DNA from: [Clostridium] fimetarium
GTDB taxonomy: Bacteria; Bacillota; Clostridia; Lachnospirales; Lachnospiraceae
NCBI RefSeq assembly: GCF_900111235.1
Contig: NZ_FOJI01000006.1
Coordinates: forward strand, 124,001-188,000
Reading direction: 5' to 3'
DNA length: 64,000 nucleotides
How positions within the stretch are numbered: position 1 is the first letter of the stretch; the number at the start of each line of letters is the position of its first letter. The notes under the pieces were generated by a model that saw nothing but the letters and a program-made list of their open reading frames with translations, made no database searches and had not been told where the DNA came from. The position numbers and the translations under genes are program-made. Shown piece after piece: positions 18,587-27,625 of this stretch.

Positions 18587-19465
18587 ATGATTAAAAGTAT
18601 GACAGGATTCGGTAGATATGAAATAGAGGAAGGACAACGAAAAATTTGTGTTGAAATGAAGTCGGTTAACCATCGTTATCTAGAGACTGGTATCAGGATG
18701 CCTAAAAAGCTCAATTTATTTGAGGCACGTATTCGAGATGTATTAAAGAAATATGTCCAAAGAGGCAAGCTAGATGTATTTATTACATATGAAGATATTT
18801 CAGAGAACAAAGTATCGTTAAAGTACAATCCTGAATTAGCGGCTGAATATATGGGGATATTCGACCAGATGTCATCAGATTTTGGAATCAAGAATGATGT
18901 TACAATATCGTTGCTTTCAAAATATCCAGAAGTTATTATCATGGAAGAGCAATCTGGTGACGAAGAAGAATTATGGAATTTTATAAAAAGTACAATTGAA
19001 CAAACTTGCAAACGATTTGTAGATACAAGAATTATAGAAGGCGAGAATCTAAAGATTGATTTGAATAGTAAGCTGAATAATATGCTTGAATTAGTGAATT
19101 TCATCGAAGTCAGAAGCCCACAAATAATTGAGGAATACAGAACTAAAATAGAAAACAAAGTAAAAGAGCTTCTTGCAGATACAACGATTGATAAAAATCT
19201 ATTAGCAGCCGAAGTCATCATATATGCTGATAAAATCTGTGTGGATGAGGAAATTGTACGACTTAGAAGCCATGTAGATCACGCTCAAAAGTGTCTTGCG
19301 CAGGAAGGTGGAATTGGACGAAAACTTGACTTTATTGCCCAGGAAATGAATAGAGAAGCCAACACAATTCTTTCAAAAGCAAATGACTTAGAAATATCAA
19401 ATAAGGCAATAGATTTGAAAACTGAGATTGAAAAAGTTAGAGAACAAATTCAGAATATCGAGTAA
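18587..19465 (+). CDS. yicC: YicC/YloC-family endoribonuclease
   Basis: Cytoplasmic protein of 292 aa in the YicC/YloC family, shown in model bacteria to be a metal-dependent endoribonuclease. The N-terminus MIKSMTGFGR is the family signature, followed by EMKSVNHRYLE. The C-terminal domain contains HVDHAQKCLAQEGGIGRKLDFIAQEMNREANT, also diagnostic. I take the ATG at 18587 rather than a GTG at 18572 because of the family start and the GGGG site. The gene leads the conserved cluster yicC-remA-gmk-rpoZ. Confidence 0.93.
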   Translation: MIKSMTGFGRYEIEEGQRKICVEMKSVNHRYLETGIRMPKKLNLFEARIRDVLKKYVQRGKLDVFITYEDISENKVSLKYNPELAAEYMGIFDQMSSDFGIKNDVTISLLSKYPEVIIMEEQSGDEEELWNFIKSTIEQTCKRFVDTRIIEGENLKIDLNSKLNNMLELVNFIEVRSPQIIEEYRTKIENKVKELLADTTIDKNLLAAEVIIYADKICVDEEIVRLRSHVDHAQKCLAQEGGIGRKLDFIAQEMNREANTILSKANDLEISNKAIDLKTEIEKVREQIQNIE

Positions 19466-19541
19466 TATAATTTACACTTGATTGTTACTTGATTATTGTG
19501 TATACTATTGAAGCATCTTTATTACTTAGAAGGAGCTTTGT

Positions 19542-19790
19542 ATGACGCAATTAATTAATATAGGATTTGGAAACATTGTTAATTCAGATAAGATTGTTGC
19601 TATAATTGCACCTGATTCTGCACCAGCCAAAAGATTGGTACAGAATTCGAAAGAAACAGGTAACGTTGTAGATGCTACGCAAGGTAGAAGGACAAGAGCT
19701 GTAATTATAACCGATAGTGCTCACGTGATTCTATCGGCATTACTGCCAGAGACAATATCTGGAAGGTACAAGGGTGAAGATAATGAGTGA
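19542..19790 (+). CDS. remA: RemA-like regulator (DUF370)
   Basis: Small DNA-binding protein of 82 aa in the RemA/DUF370 family. RemA activates extracellular matrix and osmoprotection genes in Bacillus by forming ring-like oligomers that wrap DNA. The family core is clear: [17 protein letters not shown], then [20 protein letters not shown] and [10 protein letters not shown]. It has a strong AAGGAG site and overlaps gmk by 8 nt. In this clade its role is inferred from the family and conserved position only. Confidence 0.93.
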   Translation: MTQLINIGFGNIVNSDKIVAIIAPDSAPAKRLVQNSKETGNVVDATQGRRTRAVIITDSAHVILSALLPETISGRYKGEDNE

Positions 19791-20436
19791 AAAAGGTCTA
19801 TTGATTGTTTTGTCTGGTTTTTCAGGGGCTGGTAAAGGTACCGTTATGAGGAGATTGTTACAAAAATATGAAAATTATTCTTTGTCAATTTCAGCAACTA
19901 CAAGATCCCCTAGATTTGGCGAAGTAGATGGCCAAGATTATTTTTTTAAAACAACTGAACAATTTGAATCTATGATTTCAGATGGGCAGTTGATTGAATA
20001 TGCAAAGTATGTAAGCAATTTTTACGGAACTCCAAAAGATTATGTTGAAGAACAACTTGAACTTGGTAAAAATGTAGTCCTTGAAATAGAAATTCAAGGC
20101 GCACTTAAAGTAAAGGAAAAATTTCCAGGTACTGTGCTTTTGTTCTTATTGCCCCCAAGTGCAATGGAACTTCAAAAAAGACTGATTGGAAGAGGTACCG
20201 AAGATTTCGCAACAATTAAAGCAAGGCTTTCTAGGGCAGTTGAAGAATCACAAGGAGTTGAAAACTATGATTATATCGTAGTGAATGACAATTTGGATAT
20301 ATGTGTTGATGATATCAATTGTATTGTTGCAAGTGAACACAACAAAGCAGTTAACAATTTAAATTTGATTGATAATATAAGAGAAGAACTCAAGAGTTTT
20401 TCGGAAGGAGTAATATATGATACATCCATCGTATAA
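19783..20436 (+). CDS. gmk: Guanylate kinase
   Basis: Cytoplasmic enzyme of 217 aa that phosphorylates GMP to GDP with ATP. The P-loop is [11 protein letters not shown], followed by the GMP-binding region [19 protein letters not shown]. The lid and core motifs ([26 protein letters not shown]) are present. I place the start at the ATG at 19783, inside the remA stop, rather than the GTG at 19774. The 3' end overlaps rpoZ by 20 nt, so the whole cluster is tightly coupled. Confidence 0.96.
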   Translation: MSEKGLLIVLSGFSGAGKGTVMRRLLQKYENYSLSISATTRSPRFGEVDGQDYFFKTTEQFESMISDGQLIEYAKYVSNFYGTPKDYVEEQLELGKNVVLEIEIQGALKVKEKFPGTVLLFLLPPSAMELQKRLIGRGTEDFATIKARLSRAVEESQGVENYDYIVVNDNLDICVDDINCIVASEHNKAVNNLNLIDNIREELKSFSEGVIYDTSIV

Positions 20437-20665
20437 AGATTTAATGGCAGTAGTAAACAGCGAGGTAGAAGAAGGCGAACAACCTGTTGTTCAAAGTAGA
20501 TATTCAATTGTAATTGCAACTTCTAAAAGAGCTAGAGACATCATTAGTGGGGAAGAACCTTTGATTGATAATGCTGCTGGAATGAAACCATTATCAATTG
20601 CTGTTTCCGAATTATATACTGGTAAAGTAAAGATTGTAAGTGACGAAGATATATCCGAAGATTAA
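20417..20665 (+). CDS. rpoZ: RNA polymerase omega subunit
   Basis: Small RNA polymerase subunit of 82 aa that stabilizes the beta-prime subunit. [10 protein letters not shown], then SRYSIVIATSKRARDI and KPLSIAVSELYTGKV match Gram-positive RpoZ. An AAGGAG site lies inside the gmk 3' end. Its stop is only 18 bp from the hairpin element at 20683, which could act as its terminator. Confidence 0.93.
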   Translation: MIHPSYKDLMAVVNSEVEEGEQPVVQSRYSIVIATSKRARDIISGEEPLIDNAAGMKPLSIAVSELYTGKVKIVSDEDISED

Positions 20666-20690
20666 GGAATTGGTTTTTGATAGACGGACG

Positions 20691-20851
20691 AAAAAGCCAA
20701 TGCATTTCCGCTTGTTCGCTATTGCCTCTACAGCCTTACGTGATTGTTTGCATTCGGTTCGACACCGTGAAAATGGTGTCAACCGCCTGCAGACAATCGC
20801 GTAAGGCTGTAACGGCAAATGCGTACAATTGCGAAAATGCATTGGCTTTTT
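20691..20851 (+). repeat. Large structured hairpin, copy 1
   Basis: The outer arms pair 20 of 21 positions (20691-20711 with 20831-20851). A long inner stem joins the block TTGCCTCTACAG with CTGTAACGGCAA, leaving the same two-base internal mismatch that is found in copy 2. The apical hairpin is GACACC / GGTGTC. The structure spans 161 nt. Element type is unknown to me: it could be a transcribed structured RNA or a DNA hairpin recognized by a transposase. Confidence 0.75.
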
Positions 20852-20992
20852 CTGCGCGTTGGCGATTCAAGAAACTGCACGGCGCGGTGATGCGAGACGG
20901 CGATTAAAAAACGGCATGGGGATTATCTCACCCCCATTCCACTCCCGTTCGACATCCAACGCCCAAAATAAATTCGTCGCACGGAATATTCA

Positions 20993-21156
20993 GCGAAAAA
21001 GCATATAGGTCCTCAATTGTCCGCATATTGCCGTTACAGACCCGATTATTGTTATACAGGCTGCAGACACCGCTTTTTAGGTGTCTGACAGAATGCATAA
21101 CAAAAACCGGGCCTGTAGAGGCAACTAAGGACAAGTGGACCTATATACTTTTTCGC
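20993..21156 (-). repeat. Large structured hairpin, copy 2 (reverse orientation)
   Basis: The outer arms pair 19 of 20 positions (20993-21012 with 21137-21156). Read on the minus strand it repeats the order of copy 1: TTGCCTCTACAG, a variable stem, TGCATTC, GACACC / GGTGTC apex, and CTGTAACGGCAA. The variable stems differ in sequence from copy 1 yet still pair, which points to selection for structure. Confidence 0.75.
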
Positions 21157-21170
21157 GTCCGTCCGCCAAC

Positions 21171-22721
21171 CTATATCCTCGTACTCCACTCGGAGCAGTC
21201 ATATACTTTCGTTACAATGTCTTCGTAAAACTCAGGTTCATGACAAATAAGTAAGATACTACCTTTGTAAGCAATAAGCGCGCGTTTTAACTCAGCTTTT
21301 GCATCCTGGTCAAGATGGTTTGTGGGCTCATCAAGAACTAGAAGATTAGATTCCCTATTGATTAATTTGCAAAGTCTAACTTTCGCTTGTTCTCCACCGC
21401 TTAGTACACGAACCATACTTTCAATATGCATCGTTGTAAGACCACATTTTGCAAGAGCAGCGCGAACTTGATACTGTGAGTAGGAAGGAAATTCCTTCCA
21501 TATCTCTTCAATACAAGTTGTATTGTCTGTTGATTTTGATTCCTGCTCAAAATATCCTAAGTAAAGGTAATCACCAAGTTCAGCAGTACCACTGATTGGT
21601 TTAATAAGTCCTAAAATACTTTTAAGAAGTGTTGTTTTACCAATACCATTTGATCCAATCAAAGCGATTCTTTCACCACGTTCCATTGATAAGTTAAGTG
21701 GTTTTGAAAGGGGCTCATCATATCCGATTACAAGATCTTTTGTTTCAAATATAACCTTTCCAGCAGCACGAGCTGTAAGGAAGTTAAATTCTGGCTTTGG
21801 TTTATCTTTTGTAAGTTCAAGTACATCCATTTTGTCAAGTTTCTTTTGACGAGACATCGCCATATTTCTAGTTGAGGCACGTGCTTTATTTCTGGCTACA
21901 AAATTCTCTAAACCCTTAATTTCTTGTTGCTGACGGATATAAGCTGACTCTTGTTGTGATTTTCTTACAGCATGAACGTCCTCGAATTTCTCGTAATCAC
22001 CGACATATCTGTTAAAACTTTGATTTTCCATATGATAGATGATATTTATTACACTATTAAGGAAAGGAATATCATGAGAAATCAATATAAATGCATTTTC
22101 ATAATCAATTAAGTAGCGTTTTAACCAGGTAATGTGAACTTCATCTAGGTAGTTAGTCGGTTCATCAAGAAGAAGAATGTCGGGTTTTTCTAAAAGAAGT
22201 TTTCCAAGTAGTACTTTCGTACGATGACCACCGCTAAGCTCAGATACATCCTGGTCAAGGCCTAAGTCAAGAAGACCAAGCGCTCTTGCGACTTCTTCAA
22301 CCTTAGCATCTATAACATAAAAATCATGTATAGTAAGCGTATCTTGAATAACGGCAAGCTCATCCATCATCTTATTAAGTTCGTCTTCGCTTGCTTCACC
22401 CATTTTGTCGCAAATTTCGTTCATATTTGTTTCCATATCAAATAGATATGAGAAAGCAGAAGATAAGACATCTTTAATCGTCATCCCTTTCTCAAGAACG
22501 GTGTGCTGGTCTAGATAACCGATATGAATGTTTTTAGCCCATTCAATTTTACCAGTGTCAGGCATGAGTTTGCCTGTGACTATATTCATAAATGTTGACT
22601 TACCTTCGCCATTCGCACCGATAAGACCAATATGTTCGCCTTTTAAAAGACGGAAAGATACGTTATTAAAAATTGCACGATCACCAAAACCGTGACTCAA
22701 ATTTTCTACATTTAAAATCAT
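21171..22721 (-). CDS. ABC-F family ATPase
   Basis: Cytoplasmic ABC-F protein of 516 aa with two nucleotide-binding domains and no membrane segments; such proteins act on the ribosome, either as translation factors or in antibiotic protection. First domain: Walker A GANGEGKST, signature LSGGHRTKV, Walker B ILLLDEPTNYLD. A charged linker (about 235-310) is followed by the second domain: GSNGIGKTT, LSGGEQAKV, LLVLDEPTNHLD. The ATG at 22721 with GGAGG is preferred over a longer frame from 22751. Length and lack of a long arm suggest a YkpA/Ybit-like housekeeping type rather than a specialized resistance factor, but this cannot be settled by eye. The 3' end abuts the hairpin element. Confidence 0.93.
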   Translation of the reverse strand: MILNVENLSHGFGDRAIFNNVSFRLLKGEHIGLIGANGEGKSTFMNIVTGKLMPDTGKIEWAKNIHIGYLDQHTVLEKGMTIKDVLSSAFSYLFDMETNMNEICDKMGEASEDELNKMMDELAVIQDTLTIHDFYVIDAKVEEVARALGLLDLGLDQDVSELSGGHRTKVLLGKLLLEKPDILLLDEPTNYLDEVHITWLKRYLIDYENAFILISHDIPFLNSVINIIYHMENQSFNRYVGDYEKFEDVHAVRKSQQESAYIRQQQEIKGLENFVARNKARASTRNMAMSRQKKLDKMDVLELTKDKPKPEFNFLTARAAGKVIFETKDLVIGYDEPLSKPLNLSMERGERIALIGSNGIGKTTLLKSILGLIKPISGTAELGDYLYLGYFEQESKSTDNTTCIEEIWKEFPSYSQYQVRAALAKCGLTTMHIESMVRVLSGGEQAKVRLCKLINRESNLLVLDEPTNHLDQDAKAELKRALIAYKGSILLICHEPEFYEDIVTKVYDCSEWSTRI

Positions 22722-22844
22722 ATAAACCTCCGAAATAATAATTGTAATCAACTTTTCCTATTATTACATAGTAAGAATGATTTCTGCAACATTAATTAAA
22801 AATAATTTTTCCCATAATAATTAATTACATAAGTCAAAATAAAT

Positions 22845-22891
22845 GGTTAATAATAAAAAAGGTACAAGGTTAATAATAAAAAAAGGTACAA
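22845..22891. repeat. Tandem duplication upstream of trpD
   Basis: GGTTAATAATAAAAAAGGTA followed by CAA occurs twice back to back (22845-22867 and 22868-22891), the second copy with one extra A. It sits just upstream of the trpD promoter and looks like a recent slippage duplication. Confidence 0.85.
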
Positions 22892-22894
22892 GAC

Positions 22895-22923
22895 TTGTAA
22901 TTTTCACATCTATATTCTATAAT
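22895..22923 (+). promoter_or_regulatory. Sigma-A promoter for trpD
   Basis: TTGTAA (22895-22900) and TATAAT (22918-22923) with a 17-nt spacer, 70 nt before the trpD start codon. Confidence 0.7.
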
Positions 22924-22992
22924 AAACTCATTATGTTGTATTGAAGTACACAGTTATTATTAAGATTTGAAGAAAAGGATGGATATTATAAG

Positions 22993-24000
22993 ATGAAAAG
23001 TGCAATTAAAGCATTGACGGAAGGAAAAAATCTTTCTATCGACGAGTCAAAAAGAGTGATGAATATTTTACTTGGTGGTGAGGCTACACAGGCACAAATA
23101 GGCGCATTTCTTACAGCATTAAGAATGAAGGGAGAAACTTTGGATGAAATCGTAGGTCTCGCAAGTGTTCTTAGTGAGAAAGCGATACATATTTCACCTA
23201 AAGTAGATAAATATATTGATTTTGTAGGTACTGGTGGAGATGGAACGAATACATTTAATATATCTACGACATCAGCACTTGTTGTTGCGGGTGCAGGAGT
23301 ATCTGTTGCAAAACACGGTAATAGAGCTATTTCTAGTAAGAGTGGTGCCGGTGATGTACTGGAAGCACTTGGTGTGAATATTACTGCAAAACCTGAAGAA
23401 GTTGAAAAATGCGTTGAAGAAGTTGGAATTGGGTTTATGTTTGCACAAATATTTAATCCTGCAATGAAGCATGTTGGCCAAGCTAGAAGTGAAATGGGAA
23501 TTCGTACTGTATTTAATATCCTAGGTCCACTAGCGAATCCTTCAGGAGCAAAATGTCAGGTAATTGGAGTATATGATCCAAAGCTTACAGAGGTAATTGC
23601 AAAAGCAATGCTTATTATGGGTGTTGAAAGAGCTATGGTAGTGAGTGCTAAAAATGGTATGGATGAAGTTTCAACGGCAGAAGATACTGTGGTTTCTGAA
23701 ATCAAAGATGGTCAGGTATCTACATATACAGTCACACCGGAGCAATTTGGTATGAGAAGAGTTGATGTAATTGAATTGGTTGGTGGTACAAGTAAAGAGA
23801 ATGCTAAGATTACGATTGATATTTTATCTGGTTTAAAAGGACCTAAAAAAGACATTGTAATTCTGAATGCAGCATGTGCGTTATATATAGCAGATAAAGC
23901 CTCTTCAATTGAAGATGGAATTAAGCTTGCAGAGGAGTCAATTCATTCTGGTAAAGCGATGGAAGTATTAAATAAACTTATTGAGTTTTCAAATAAGTAA
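22993..24000 (+). CDS. trpD: Anthranilate phosphoribosyltransferase
   Basis: Cytoplasmic enzyme of 335 aa, second step of tryptophan synthesis: anthranilate plus PRPP to phosphoribosylanthranilate. The glycosyltransferase family 3 signatures are clear: FVGTGGDGTNTFNIST for PRPP binding, KHGNRAISSKSGAGDVLEALG for substrate, and RSEMGIRTVFNILGPLANP. The SGAGD form replaces the more usual SGSAD. It stands alone, with no other trp gene beside it, between an ABC-F gene and rimO, and has its own promoter. AAAAGGATGG serves as the ribosome site. Confidence 0.93.
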   Translation: MKSAIKALTEGKNLSIDESKRVMNILLGGEATQAQIGAFLTALRMKGETLDEIVGLASVLSEKAIHISPKVDKYIDFVGTGGDGTNTFNISTTSALVVAGAGVSVAKHGNRAISSKSGAGDVLEALGVNITAKPEEVEKCVEEVGIGFMFAQIFNPAMKHVGQARSEMGIRTVFNILGPLANPSGAKCQVIGVYDPKLTEVIAKAMLIMGVERAMVVSAKNGMDEVSTAEDTVVSEIKDGQVSTYTVTPEQFGMRRVDVIELVGGTSKENAKITIDILSGLKGPKKDIVILNAACALYIADKASSIEDGIKLAEESIHSGKAMEVLNKLIEFSNK

Positions 24001-24027
24001 TTATGTTAGTTAGGAGAATTTTAATAA

Positions 24028-25365
24028 ATGAAATTGTTATTTATATCACTTGGATGTGATAAGAACTTAGTAGATACTGAGGTAATGCTCGGACTTTTAA
24101 ATCAAAATGGGTATACATTTACTGATGATGAGAATGAAGCCGATGTTATTGCAATTAATACCTGCTGTTTTATTAATGATGCGAAACAAGAAAGCATCGA
24201 TACTATATTAGAGATGGCAGAACATAAAAAAGACGGAAATTGTAAGGCCTTAATTGTATCTGGGTGTATGGCACAAAGATATAAGCAAGAAATTATTGAT
24301 GAGATTCCGGAAGTTGATGCGGTTATTGGTACATCAACATATGATAAAATTGTTGATACAATTAATGCGGTTTTAGCTGGAAAAGGGTTTAATCAATTTG
24401 ATGATTTAGATAGATTACCTGTTGTTTCATCAAAAAGAGTGATTACAACTGGCGGATATTATGAATATTTAAAAATTGCTGAAGGCTGTGACAAGCACTG
24501 TACCTATTGTATAATTCCTAAAGTCAGAGGGAATTTTAGAAGCGTTCCTATGGAACAACTTATTGAAGAAGCCAAGAATCTTGTAGAACAAGGTGTTAAG
24601 GAAATCATATTAGTTGCACAAGAAACAACACTCTATGGTATGGATATATATAGTGAAAAATCGCTTCCAAAACTTTTGCACGAATTAGGTAAAATTGAAG
24701 ATTTGAAGTGGATTAGAATCTTATATTGCTATCCAGAAGAGATAACAGACGAATTAATTCAGGCAATTAAAGAGGAACCAAAAGTTTGCCATTATCTTGA
24801 TATTCCGATTCAACATGCGAGTGATGTAATACTCAAACGTATGGGAAGGCGTACCACGAAACAGGAACTTATAGATATAGTAAACAAATTAAGAAAAGAA
24901 ATTCCTGATATTGCACTTAGAACGACATTAATCACAGGATTTCCTGGAGAAACCATTGAACAGCATGAAGAAGTACTTGAATTCGTGGATGATATGGAAT
25001 TTGATAGATTAGGCGTATTTGCATATTCACAAGAAGAAGATACACCAGCTGCTCAGATGGATGATCAAGTTGATGAAGATGTGAAAAACGAAAGACGCGA
25101 TGCGATTATGGAGATGCAACAGGAAGTTTCTATTGATAAATCAGCTGATATGGTAGGCAAAACGATTGAAGTTCTTATCGAAGGAAAAGTCGCAGATGAA
25201 AATGCATATTTAGGCCGCTCATATATGGATGCACCTAATGTTGATGGTTATATATTTATAAATACAAATGAAGAATTAATGTCTGGAGACTTTGTGTTTG
25301 TTAAAATAACAGGAGCTTTAGAGTATGATTTAATAGGAGAGATTGATTATGAATTTACCAAATAA
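24028..25365 (+). CDS. rimO: Ribosomal protein S12 methylthiotransferase RimO
   Basis: Radical SAM enzyme of 445 aa that adds a methylthio group to an aspartate of ribosomal protein S12. The N-terminal UPF0004 domain has the cysteines of SLGCDKNLVDTE, NTCCFIN and SGCMAQRY for the auxiliary cluster. The radical SAM motif is CDKHCTYC (CxxxCxxC). A TRAM domain ends the protein. SLGCDKN distinguishes RimO from MiaB (SLGCxKN with different context). pgsA overlaps its end by 17 nt. Confidence 0.95.
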   Translation: MKLLFISLGCDKNLVDTEVMLGLLNQNGYTFTDDENEADVIAINTCCFINDAKQESIDTILEMAEHKKDGNCKALIVSGCMAQRYKQEIIDEIPEVDAVIGTSTYDKIVDTINAVLAGKGFNQFDDLDRLPVVSSKRVITTGGYYEYLKIAEGCDKHCTYCIIPKVRGNFRSVPMEQLIEEAKNLVEQGVKEIILVAQETTLYGMDIYSEKSLPKLLHELGKIEDLKWIRILYCYPEEITDELIQAIKEEPKVCHYLDIPIQHASDVILKRMGRRTTKQELIDIVNKLRKEIPDIALRTTLITGFPGETIEQHEEVLEFVDDMEFDRLGVFAYSQEEDTPAAQMDDQVDEDVKNERRDAIMEMQQEVSIDKSADMVGKTIEVLIEGKVADENAYLGRSYMDAPNVDGYIFINTNEELMSGDFVFVKITGALEYDLIGEIDYEFTK

Positions 25366-25897
25366 ACTTACGATTGCAAGAATAATATTGATTCCATTTT
25401 TTTTATTCTTTTTGATGACTGATTTTGCAGGTGATTTTAGTAATTATATAGCTGCAGTTATTTTTATAATAGCAAGTTTGACGGATTTCCTTGATGGCAG
25501 TATAGCTAGAAAGAATAATATTGTTACTAATTTTGGTAAATTTATGGATCCATTAGCGGATAAGTTGTTAGTGTGTTCTGCATTAATTGCATTTATCCAA
25601 CTTGAATATTTACAAGCGTGGATAGTAATTATTATAATTAGTAGAGAATTTATTATTAGTGGGTTTAGACTTGTTGCATCTGACAATGGTATTGTTATAG
25701 CTGCTAGTTACTGGGGTAAATTCAAGACAACTTTTCAGATGCTTATGATTATACTACTCATTTTTAATTTTGATTTTCCATATGTGAATATAATCGAAAA
25801 TATATTTATATATACAGCACTTATATTAACAATTATTTCACTTCTTGATTATTTGATTAAAAATAAAAATGTTATGATTGAAGGGGGCAACAAATAA
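25349..25897 (+). CDS. pgsA: CDP-diacylglycerol-glycerol-3-phosphate phosphatidyltransferase
   Basis: Membrane enzyme of 182 aa that makes phosphatidylglycerophosphate from CDP-diacylglycerol and glycerol 3-phosphate. The CDP-alcohol phosphotransferase motif DG-x2-AR-x8-G-x3-D-x3-D is visible from FLDGSIARK to MDPLADK. About five membrane helices. The start is the ATG at 25349 with AGGAGA; an in-frame TTG at 25343 is less likely. It overlaps rimO and cinA, as in many Clostridia. Confidence 0.95.
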   Translation: MNLPNKLTIARIILIPFFLFFLMTDFAGDFSNYIAAVIFIIASLTDFLDGSIARKNNIVTNFGKFMDPLADKLLVCSALIAFIQLEYLQAWIVIIIISREFIISGFRLVASDNGIVIAASYWGKFKTTFQMLMIILLIFNFDFPYVNIIENIFIYTALILTIISLLDYLIKNKNVMIEGGNK

Positions 25898-27132
25898 TGG
25901 TTGCAGAGCTTATTTCTGTTGGAACTGAAATTTTACTCGGAAATATTGTTAATACAAATGCCGCTTATTTGTCAGAAAAATGTGCTTCATTCGGACTTTC
26001 TTTATATAACCAACAGGTTGTGGGAGATAATGAAGATAGACTAGCAGATGCATTAAAAGTCGCAATAGAAAGGTCAGATATAGTGATTCTTTCAGGTGGA
26101 CTGGGACCAACGCAAGATGATCTTACGAAAGAAGTTACCGCAAAAGTAATGGGATGTGAGCTTATTGAAGATGCACATTCGAAAGACCATATAATAAGTA
26201 TGCTTAAAAGTTTCGCTTTAAAAGAAAATATTACTGAAAACAATTGGAAACAAGCATTTGTTCCAAAGGGCGCTATTATTATGGAAAATCATAATGGAAC
26301 TGCACCTGGAATCATCATTGAAAAAGATGGTAAATCTATCATTTTATTGCCAGGGCCTCCTAATGAAATGATACCTATGTTTGAAGAATCAGTTACCGTG
26401 TATTTAAATAAATTGCAACCGGAAATACTATATTCCATGATGGTTAAAATATGTGGAGTTGGAGAAAGCAAAGTTGAAACACTAGTCCTTGATTTGATTA
26501 ATGGTCAGACGAATCCAACAATTGCAACTTATGCAAAAACAGGCGAAGCACATATACGTATTACTGCTAAAGCAAAAAACTTAGGATCTGCTAAAAAAAT
26601 GGTAGAGCCAATAGTGGAAACATTAAAAGATAGATTTAAGGATAATATATATAGTACAAATGAAAATGAAGAGTTAGAAGATGTCGTTGTTAAAGAACTT
26701 ATCAACAAAAAACTTCAAGTAGTTACAGTTGAGTCTTGCACAGGTGGTTTATTGGCAGGAAGATTAATTAACGTTAGTGGTGTTTCCCAAGTTTTAAAAC
26801 AAGGTTTCATTACTTACGCTAATGAGTCAAAGATGAAATTAGTTAATGTCAACGAATCAACTTTAAAACAGTTCGGTGCTGTCAGTAAAGAAGTCGCTAT
26901 CGAAATGGCAAAAGGCGGTATTATTGAAGCGGATGCAGATATAGGAATCGCAATAACTGGTATTGCTGGTCCTAATGCGGAAGAAGATAAGCCAGTAGGT
27001 CTTGTATATATTGCTTGCTGTTACAAAGATAATGTTGTCGTAAAAGAATATAATTTCAATGGAAATAGACAAAAGGTCAGAGACCAATCGGTTACTAAGG
27101 CACTTGATCTTCTTAGAAGGTGCTTGAAGTAA
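25897..27132 (+). CDS. cinA: CinA-family protein (competence/damage-inducible)
   Basis: Cytoplasmic two-domain protein of 411 aa. The N-terminal domain (about 1-170) is a MoaB/MogA-like molybdopterin-binding fold with AELISVGTEILLGNIVNTNA and SGGLGPTQDDLTKE, acting as a nucleotide pyrophosphatase in studied homologs. The C-terminal domain (about 255-411) is an NMN amidohydrolase with TVESCTGGLLAGRL and GIAGPNAEEDKPVGLVYIA. It begins at the last base of the pgsA stop codon. The frequent neighbour recA follows after 490 nt. Confidence 0.95.
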   Translation: MVAELISVGTEILLGNIVNTNAAYLSEKCASFGLSLYNQQVVGDNEDRLADALKVAIERSDIVILSGGLGPTQDDLTKEVTAKVMGCELIEDAHSKDHIISMLKSFALKENITENNWKQAFVPKGAIIMENHNGTAPGIIIEKDGKSIILLPGPPNEMIPMFEESVTVYLNKLQPEILYSMMVKICGVGESKVETLVLDLINGQTNPTIATYAKTGEAHIRITAKAKNLGSAKKMVEPIVETLKDRFKDNIYSTNENEELEDVVVKELINKKLQVVTVESCTGGLLAGRLINVSGVSQVLKQGFITYANESKMKLVNVNESTLKQFGAVSKEVAIEMAKGGIIEADADIGIAITGIAGPNAEEDKPVGLVYIACCYKDNVVVKEYNFNGNRQKVRDQSVTKALDLLRRCLK

Positions 27133-27519
27133 CGGAACCTAAAATTATCACTTTATATTTGCTTTCTCATTGGCTTGTATGAAAGTTACTAATGTATTCG
27201 TTTTATGCTAGAAACAAAGATAATAAGCAAAGACTAGAAGAACAATATATAAACGCTTGGCAATAATTATTTTTGAGAAGTATATTTAAATTAAGCTATA
27301 TTTTAATCATGGAAACTTTCAAGTTAAGTGATACTATATGGCTTATTTTTATACATGTGGAAAATAGATAATGTAAAATTTATGATATTAAATAAAGTAG
27401 TTTACGTAATAACATTTATATGATATAGTGAAATTGTAAGTTATAAAATGGGTTAAGAGCAGGATATCAAATTCCATTTTGAATAATTTTTCCCTACCAG
27501 TCATGTGCTGTAAATTATT

Positions 27520-27533
27520 CGAACAAATATTCG
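27520..27533. promoter_or_regulatory. Probable LexA (SOS) box 1 upstream of recA
   Basis: CGAACAAATATTCG is one mismatch away from the Gram-positive SOS operator pattern CGAAC-N4-GTTCG. It lies just upstream of the recA -35 element. Confidence 0.6.
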
Positions 27534-27541
27534 TAAAACTC

Positions 27542-27570
27542 TTGACACATAGCAGAAAATATAATATAGT
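27542..27570 (+). promoter_or_regulatory. recA promoter
   Basis: TTGACA (27542-27547) and TATAGT (27565-27570), 17-nt spacer, between the two LexA boxes. The remainder of the 27133-27519 gap is AT-rich; I see no gene in it. Confidence 0.75.
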
Positions 27571-27582
27571 TATGAAAGAAAG

Positions 27583-27596
27583 CGAACAGCTGTTCG
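27583..27596. promoter_or_regulatory. LexA (SOS) box 2, perfect palindrome
   Basis: CGAACAGCTGTTCG is a perfect match to the Gram-positive LexA operator and lies between the -10 element and the recA start codon, where a bound repressor would block transcription. Confidence 0.9.
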
Positions 27597-27625
27597 CAAT
27601 ATGGATTATTTAAGGAGAGGGATAT

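Larger units (their letters stand above)
20683..21163. repeat. Composite GC-richer element: two large hairpins in inverted orientation
   Basis: A 481-bp block clearly richer in G and C than its surroundings fills the gap between convergent rpoZ and the ABC-F gene. It is bounded by inverted ends: GACGGACGAAAAAG at 20683 and CTTTTTCGCGTCCGTC ending at 21163. Each half is one very large hairpin (20691-20851 and 20993-21156), and the second half is a diverged reverse-oriented copy of the first. The 140 bp between them hold a smaller hairpin (ATGGGG / CCCCAT, near 20915-20936). Open frames inside are by-products of the palindromes. It resembles a MITE-like mobile element or a pair of structured RNA genes. 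Confidence 0.8.

Noticed and set aside
20612-21228. Several open frames of 66-82 codons within the hairpin element, on both strands
   Set aside because: They are mirror images of the palindromic DNA (each strand gives similar peptides rich in Cys, Arg and Pro) and lack ribosome sites.
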